DNA from: Branchiostoma floridae
Lineage: Eukaryota; Chordata; Leptocardii; Amphioxiformes; Branchiostomatidae
Assembly (NCBI RefSeq): GCF_000003815.2
Contig: NC_049979.1
Coordinates: forward strand, 31,503,281-31,567,280
Length of the DNA stretch: 64,000 nt
Direction: 5' to 3'
The translations under genes were made by a program, and so were the position numbers. Position 1 is the first letter of the stretch; each line of letters opens with the position of its first letter. Shown here piece after piece: positions 60,143 to 64,000 of this stretch. Under the pieces are notes generated by a model that had not been told where the DNA came from, ran no database searches, and saw nothing but the letters and a program-made list of their open reading frames with translations.

Positions 60143-61392
60143 TTAAGTAATAGCCATGTCTGTTTAATGTTAAGTGTAGTGTTTGGAGAAAATCTTTTTT
60201 TCTCGGAATCTGTGTTTTTGTAATATACGTGTCTGTAAAATGAAAAATGTAAAGTTTGAAGAAAACCCAATGTGTTTCTCTTTGATCCTGTGTGTTTGTT
60301 ATAGCCGTGTCTTTAAGATTAAAAGTGCAATGTTAAAAAAAAAAAATTCCTCCGTTTTTCTCGGAACTTGTTTAGTATTTCAAGCCCTTTTCTGTAAGAT
60401 TTAAAGTCTAACGTTTCGTTTAGATCCTCCGTTTTTATTAACCTGTGTGTTTGTAATAACCGTGTTAGAAAGATATGAAGTTTAAGGTTGGAATAAAAGC
60501 CCCCTTTTTTCGGGGGGAGGGGGGACCTGTGTAGTTTTTAAAACCCGTGTCTGTAAGATTTGAAGTATATTTTGTAATGAAAATCCAGTTTTTTTCTTTT
60601 TTAAAACATGTTTGCTTTTAATAGCCGTGTCAGAAATACGTTAAGTGTAAGGTTTTAGGGAAAAATCCTCCATTTTTTTAACCTGCGTGTTTGTAATAGC
60701 CGTGACCGTCAGTAAAGTATGAATGAAATCAAATTTTGTTCAGGGAAACTTGTGTGTTTGTAAAAGCCGTGTCTGTACGATGTTTGTTGAGTTTAAAAGA
60801 AAAATTAAATCCTCCTTTTTTTTCTCAGAACCTGTGTACTTGTAAAAACCGGCACCGTAAGATGTACGATGCAAGGTTTGGAAAAAATCCATTTTTTTTC
60901 TTCCAGCTTGTGGGTTTTTAATGCCCGTGTCTGAAAGTGTAAATTGTGAGGTTGGGAAAAATGCTATTCTTTTCTCCCAGATTGTCTTTTTGTAATAGCC
61001 ATGTCTGTTGAATGTTAAGTGTAGTGTTTGGACAAAATCCTTTTTTTTTCTCGGAATCTGTGTGTTTGTAATATACGTGTCTGTAAAATGGAAAATGTAA
61101 AGTTTTAGAAAACCCACCGTGTTTCTCTTTGATCCTTTGTGTTTGTTATAGACGTGTCTTTAAGATTAAAAGTGCAGGTTAAAAAATAAAATCCTCCGTT
61201 TTTTCTCGGAACCTGTTTGGTCTTTCAAACCCTTGTCTGTAAGATCAAAAGTCTAACGGTTGGTGTAAATCCTCCGTTTTTTTAAAACCTGTGTGTTTGT
61301 AATAACCGTGTTAGAAAGATATGAAGTTTAAGGTTTGGAAAAAATCCTCTGTTTTGTTTCCGGAACCTGTGTGTTTGTAAAAGCCGTGTCTG

Positions 61393-63358
61393 CTCAATGG
61401 CCGTAAGTCATTTTATGGCCCTCCTGCCTAATTAACTGACCCACCAACTTTGATGTGCCATATATTGTTCTTGGCTTGCTATATTTCAGAATTTTCAACA
61501 GGAAGTGGAGCACAATACCCATTAGTTGGTGTCAGACCATATAGATATCACCTAAAGCTCATTGGTATTCAAAGATGAATATGATAAGCACAGCTATATT
61601 TTATCACTTTTAGGCTCCAAGCGCTAGCCCCAGGAACATATTTGTGACACAAATATGGTATCTATGTATTCAGGAATGAGCATTCTACAATATTCAGCCT
61701 GTCCCACACGTACTAGTGTGATTTCAACAGAGATATGTTTTAATATGTTCAAAATATTATGAAAAATGGCATATTTGCAATATTCATGCAAGCCTGACAG
61801 GTAACTGGAAAAGGGAACAACCATGGGCCAGGTTGAACATTGAAGTGCAACATGTGTACTTTCCATACATGTCTTTTGTGACAAATGAAACTATTGCATA
61901 AGCTAGCGCTTTTACGAAAGAAAAAAGATGACAAAATTTCAAGTTTGGGCTACTCTAAGGATGAAATGTGACACGTTTGTTTTGATAAAGGAACAATATG
62001 GCCAATCAATTTGTTTACACAACCCCCTGACAGTAGGACACCGGGCTCTCATAGGCGAACAATGCGAATTGTTCACACCTTTACCTGTCAAGGTATATGT
62101 GCCAGACACAGCTTGGCTTGGCTTGGTTTGGTTTGACAAACAACAAACAAACAAACAGCATTCGAGTATCTGAAATTACTTTTAAACAAATGCTGGGTTT
62201 CTAAATACAACATAGTATACACAATTATTGCAAATACATGGTTAAGGCCTATCATGTTATACTATTATCAAATGGTGTGATATGTTCACAGCAAAGTGCA
62301 TGATATCAAGGTTCTGTTTTGAACATCTTTGATAATATTTTGTGTATCCACAATTCTACCAAACCAGACATAACCAGACAGTTGTCATCATGACTGTCTG
62401 TCATGATTCAGTAATACTGGAGACTGAATAGTAGCTACTAGTAATAGGTGTATTGACAAAACTAAAAAAGGAGACTTTTACATGTGGCTGTATGTTCAAA
62501 TTTGAGGGTTTAAGTGTGAAACTCGGTGCCATACTGGCAAGCTGACTATGGTACATGTTACATGATGGGTAAGTAGCCACAACTATCATGGTAAAATACA
62601 AAATGCAAAGAACATACTTTCGGTAGTTTAGTCTGAGTTTTACACTGACGCAATCAAGGGCGTTATATTGAATTATAAAACATATAACTTCCTTGCTGCT
62701 TAGTATGAATCTAAATTGCAAAACTGGTTTGGTTCTATTTCTAGTGTTGCTTCATGTGAGTAGAATTTACTATAATTAATATAAAGCTGCTTTGGCAAAT
62801 TGATCAAGACAAAAAAAACTGCAAATCTAACAAGACACATTTAGGATACTGTTAATAAAGTACCAGCTCAGTAACTTGCAAACAAGAAAATATCCGACGT
62901 CTTTGTTTGGGGGAAACATCATGGCTACATTCTTGCATGTATTTTGGTGTCTAACATTATTTACAGAAGTTCCAAAGCTAAACAAATCAAGTGCAAGTGG
63001 ATGCTTTCTCCAGAGAGCTGTAACTTACAAATTCTAAGATATTTGCAGACAGTCAGAGTAAAAATCTAGCAGTCACGGACTTATAATCTACTATATGTGA
63101 AACAGTTAATGCTCAATACACATCATGTTGACATTCCCAGACAGTACTGTCTGAAACAACCCTCCACACCCCCGGGGTTCCCGATAACACTTTACCTGGC
63201 TTGGTGGAACCCCTCTTGGGATGTTTTCACATTGGGCGGAGAGGGGGCAATTAGTCAACAATGGGGTAACTTGGGGTCAAAGTTCGTTGCTATGTGTTGC
63301 TAGGGGAGCCAACACCCACTTCGCTGGGGGTCTCAAGAAATGACTTACGGTCATTGAG
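61393..63358. mobile_element. 1,966-bp inverted-repeat element of unknown type
   Basis: The left end CTCAATGGCCGTAAGTCA and the right end (reverse complement) CTCAATGACCGTAAGTCA match at all but one position over about 21 bases. Flanking monomer sequence gtgtcTG / TGtaaaatgttaag implies a 2-bp TG duplication. The interior differs from all other repeats in the window, with a simple-repeat stretch (ggcttggcttggtttgg, acaaacaaacaaac) at 62,109-62,158 and a small hairpin (cagacagt...actgtctg) at about 62,376-62,400. The longest ORF (62,401-62,721, minus, 106 codons) has no recognisable motif. It is non-autonomous or unclassified. Confidence 0.75.
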
Positions 63359-64000
63359 TGTAAAATGTTAAGTGTAATGTTTGAATAAAATCCTCCGTTT
63401 TTGAGGGAACCTGTGTGGCTTTTAATACCATTGTCTGTTAGATTTAAAGTATAATTTGTAATGAAAATCCTGTTGTTTTTTTTTTTTTTCAAAATATGTT
63501 TGCTTTCAATAGCCTTGTCAGAAAGACGTTAAGTGTATTGTTTCGACAAAAATCTTTTTCTTTTTCTCCCAGCTTGTGGGTTTTTAATGGCCATGTCTGA
63601 AAGTGTAAATTGTAAGGTTGTGAAAAATCCTATTCTTTTCTCCCATATTGTTCTTTTGTAATAGCCATGTCTGTTTAATGTTAAGTGTAGTGTTTGGACA
63701 AAATCCTTTTTTTCTCAGAATCTGTGTGTTTGTAATATACGTGTCTGGAAAATGGAAAATTTAAAGTTTGAAGAAAACCCACTGTGTTTCTCTTTGATCC
63801 CGTGTGTTTGTTATAGACGTGTCTTTAAGATTAAAAGTGCAGGTTAGAAAAATAAAATCCTCCGTTTTTTCTCGGAACCTGTTTGGTCTTTTAATCCCTT
63901 GTCTGTAGGATTAAAAGTCTAACGTTTGGTTTAAATCCTCCGTTTTTTTTTAACCTGTGTGTTTGTAATAACCGTTTGAGACAGATATGAAGTTTAAGGT

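Larger units (their letters stand above)
32440..64000 (+). repeat. Large satellite-like array of ~76-78 bp monomers with higher-order structure
   Basis: A monomer of the type cctgtgtgtttgtaatagcc / gtgtctgtaagatgtaaagt / gtaaggtttggagaaaatcc / tccgttttttctcggaa recurs from about 32,440 to the window end. Measured spacing between adjacent marks (32,589 to 32,667) is 78 bp; individual monomers range from about 72 to 84 bp. After subtracting the insertions listed separately about 19 kb of monomer DNA remain, roughly 240-250 copies. Conserved monomer parts are aagccgtgtctgtaagat, ggagaaaatcctc, the T-run and aacctgtgtg. Subtypes differ by fixed substitutions and recur in a fixed order. The array is not a CRISPR (no unique spacers) and has no telomere repeat. 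Minus-strand ORFs of up to 128 codons arise because many monomers are 75 or 78 bp and keep phase; they are not treated as genes. Confidence 0.95.

Noticed and set aside
32440-64000. CRISPR-like regular repeats
   Set aside because: There are no unique spacers between short identical repeats. The whole ~77-bp unit is related from copy to copy, and the setting is eukaryotic.
32440-64000. CENP-B box in the satellite
   Set aside because: I looked for a TTCG....A..CGGG-like motif in the recurrent monomers and found none. A centromeric role is therefore only suggested by structure.

Overview
The window looks like non-genic, repeat-dominated DNA from a metazoan nuclear genome. It is AT-rich, has four runs of N (draft assembly), contains decayed animal LINEs, a tRNA-derived SINE, TTAA- and TA-flanked miniature inverted-repeat elements (MITEs) and a Tc1 relic, and shows no bacterial operon structure. 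The SINE (tRNA head plus a body containing the motif CTTCACTCAGGTGAAAATGA), the pogo/Tigger-like ends (CAGTCAAACCTGTATTAGCG) and the LINE mix fit a marine invertebrate deuterostome such as amphioxus (Branchiostoma). That assignment rests on recollection of such repeats and is an inference. I see no intact host protein-coding gene and no rRNA or free-standing tRNA gene.

Positions 1-24,175 are a low-copy segmental duplication. One composite module recurs about five times in the same orientation, each copy introduced by a GC-richer box (about 2,515, 7,267, 9,668 and 19,458; a leading copy occupies 1-2,514). The last two copies (C3 9,668-19,457; C4 19,458-24,175) share a further 4.3-kb insert holding an L1/Tx1-like LINE relic, a SINE and a ~75-bp minisatellite. 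C3 additionally carries a TA-flanked MITE whose empty site is preserved in C4, a 5'-truncated LINE, a Penelope-like fragment beside a gap, and two contig-end duplications that look like assembly artefacts.

Positions 24,176-32,440 are mostly unannotatable AT-rich sequence. They hold a Tc1/mariner transposase relic (26.2-26.6 kb), a 275-bp tandem repeat (27.3-28.5 kb) and a tandem triplication of a CACTGCC-ended TA MITE (30.27-31.95 kb).

Positions 32,440-64,000 (running off the window) are a large satellite-like array of diverged ~72-84 bp (modal ~76-78 bp) monomers. After subtracting insertions about 19 kb remain, roughly 240-250 monomers. Monomer subtypes recur in a fixed order, giving higher-order repeats of about 1.0-1.2 kb in the right-hand part, while the left edge (32.4-36 kb) is more irregular. 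The array is split by at least nine insertions: three copies of a TTAA MITE (family A; one carries a nested restriction-like-endonuclease LINE), two copies of a second TTAA MITE (family C), two copies of a CCTCCATGAA-ended element (family B), a ~3.4-kb decayed jockey/CR1-like LINE, and a 1,966-bp element of unknown type with its own inverted repeats. At several junctions the interrupted monomer resumes in phase on the far side, so the array is older than these insertions. The overall picture resembles a centromeric or pericentromeric satellite domain. It is the most notable structure here.
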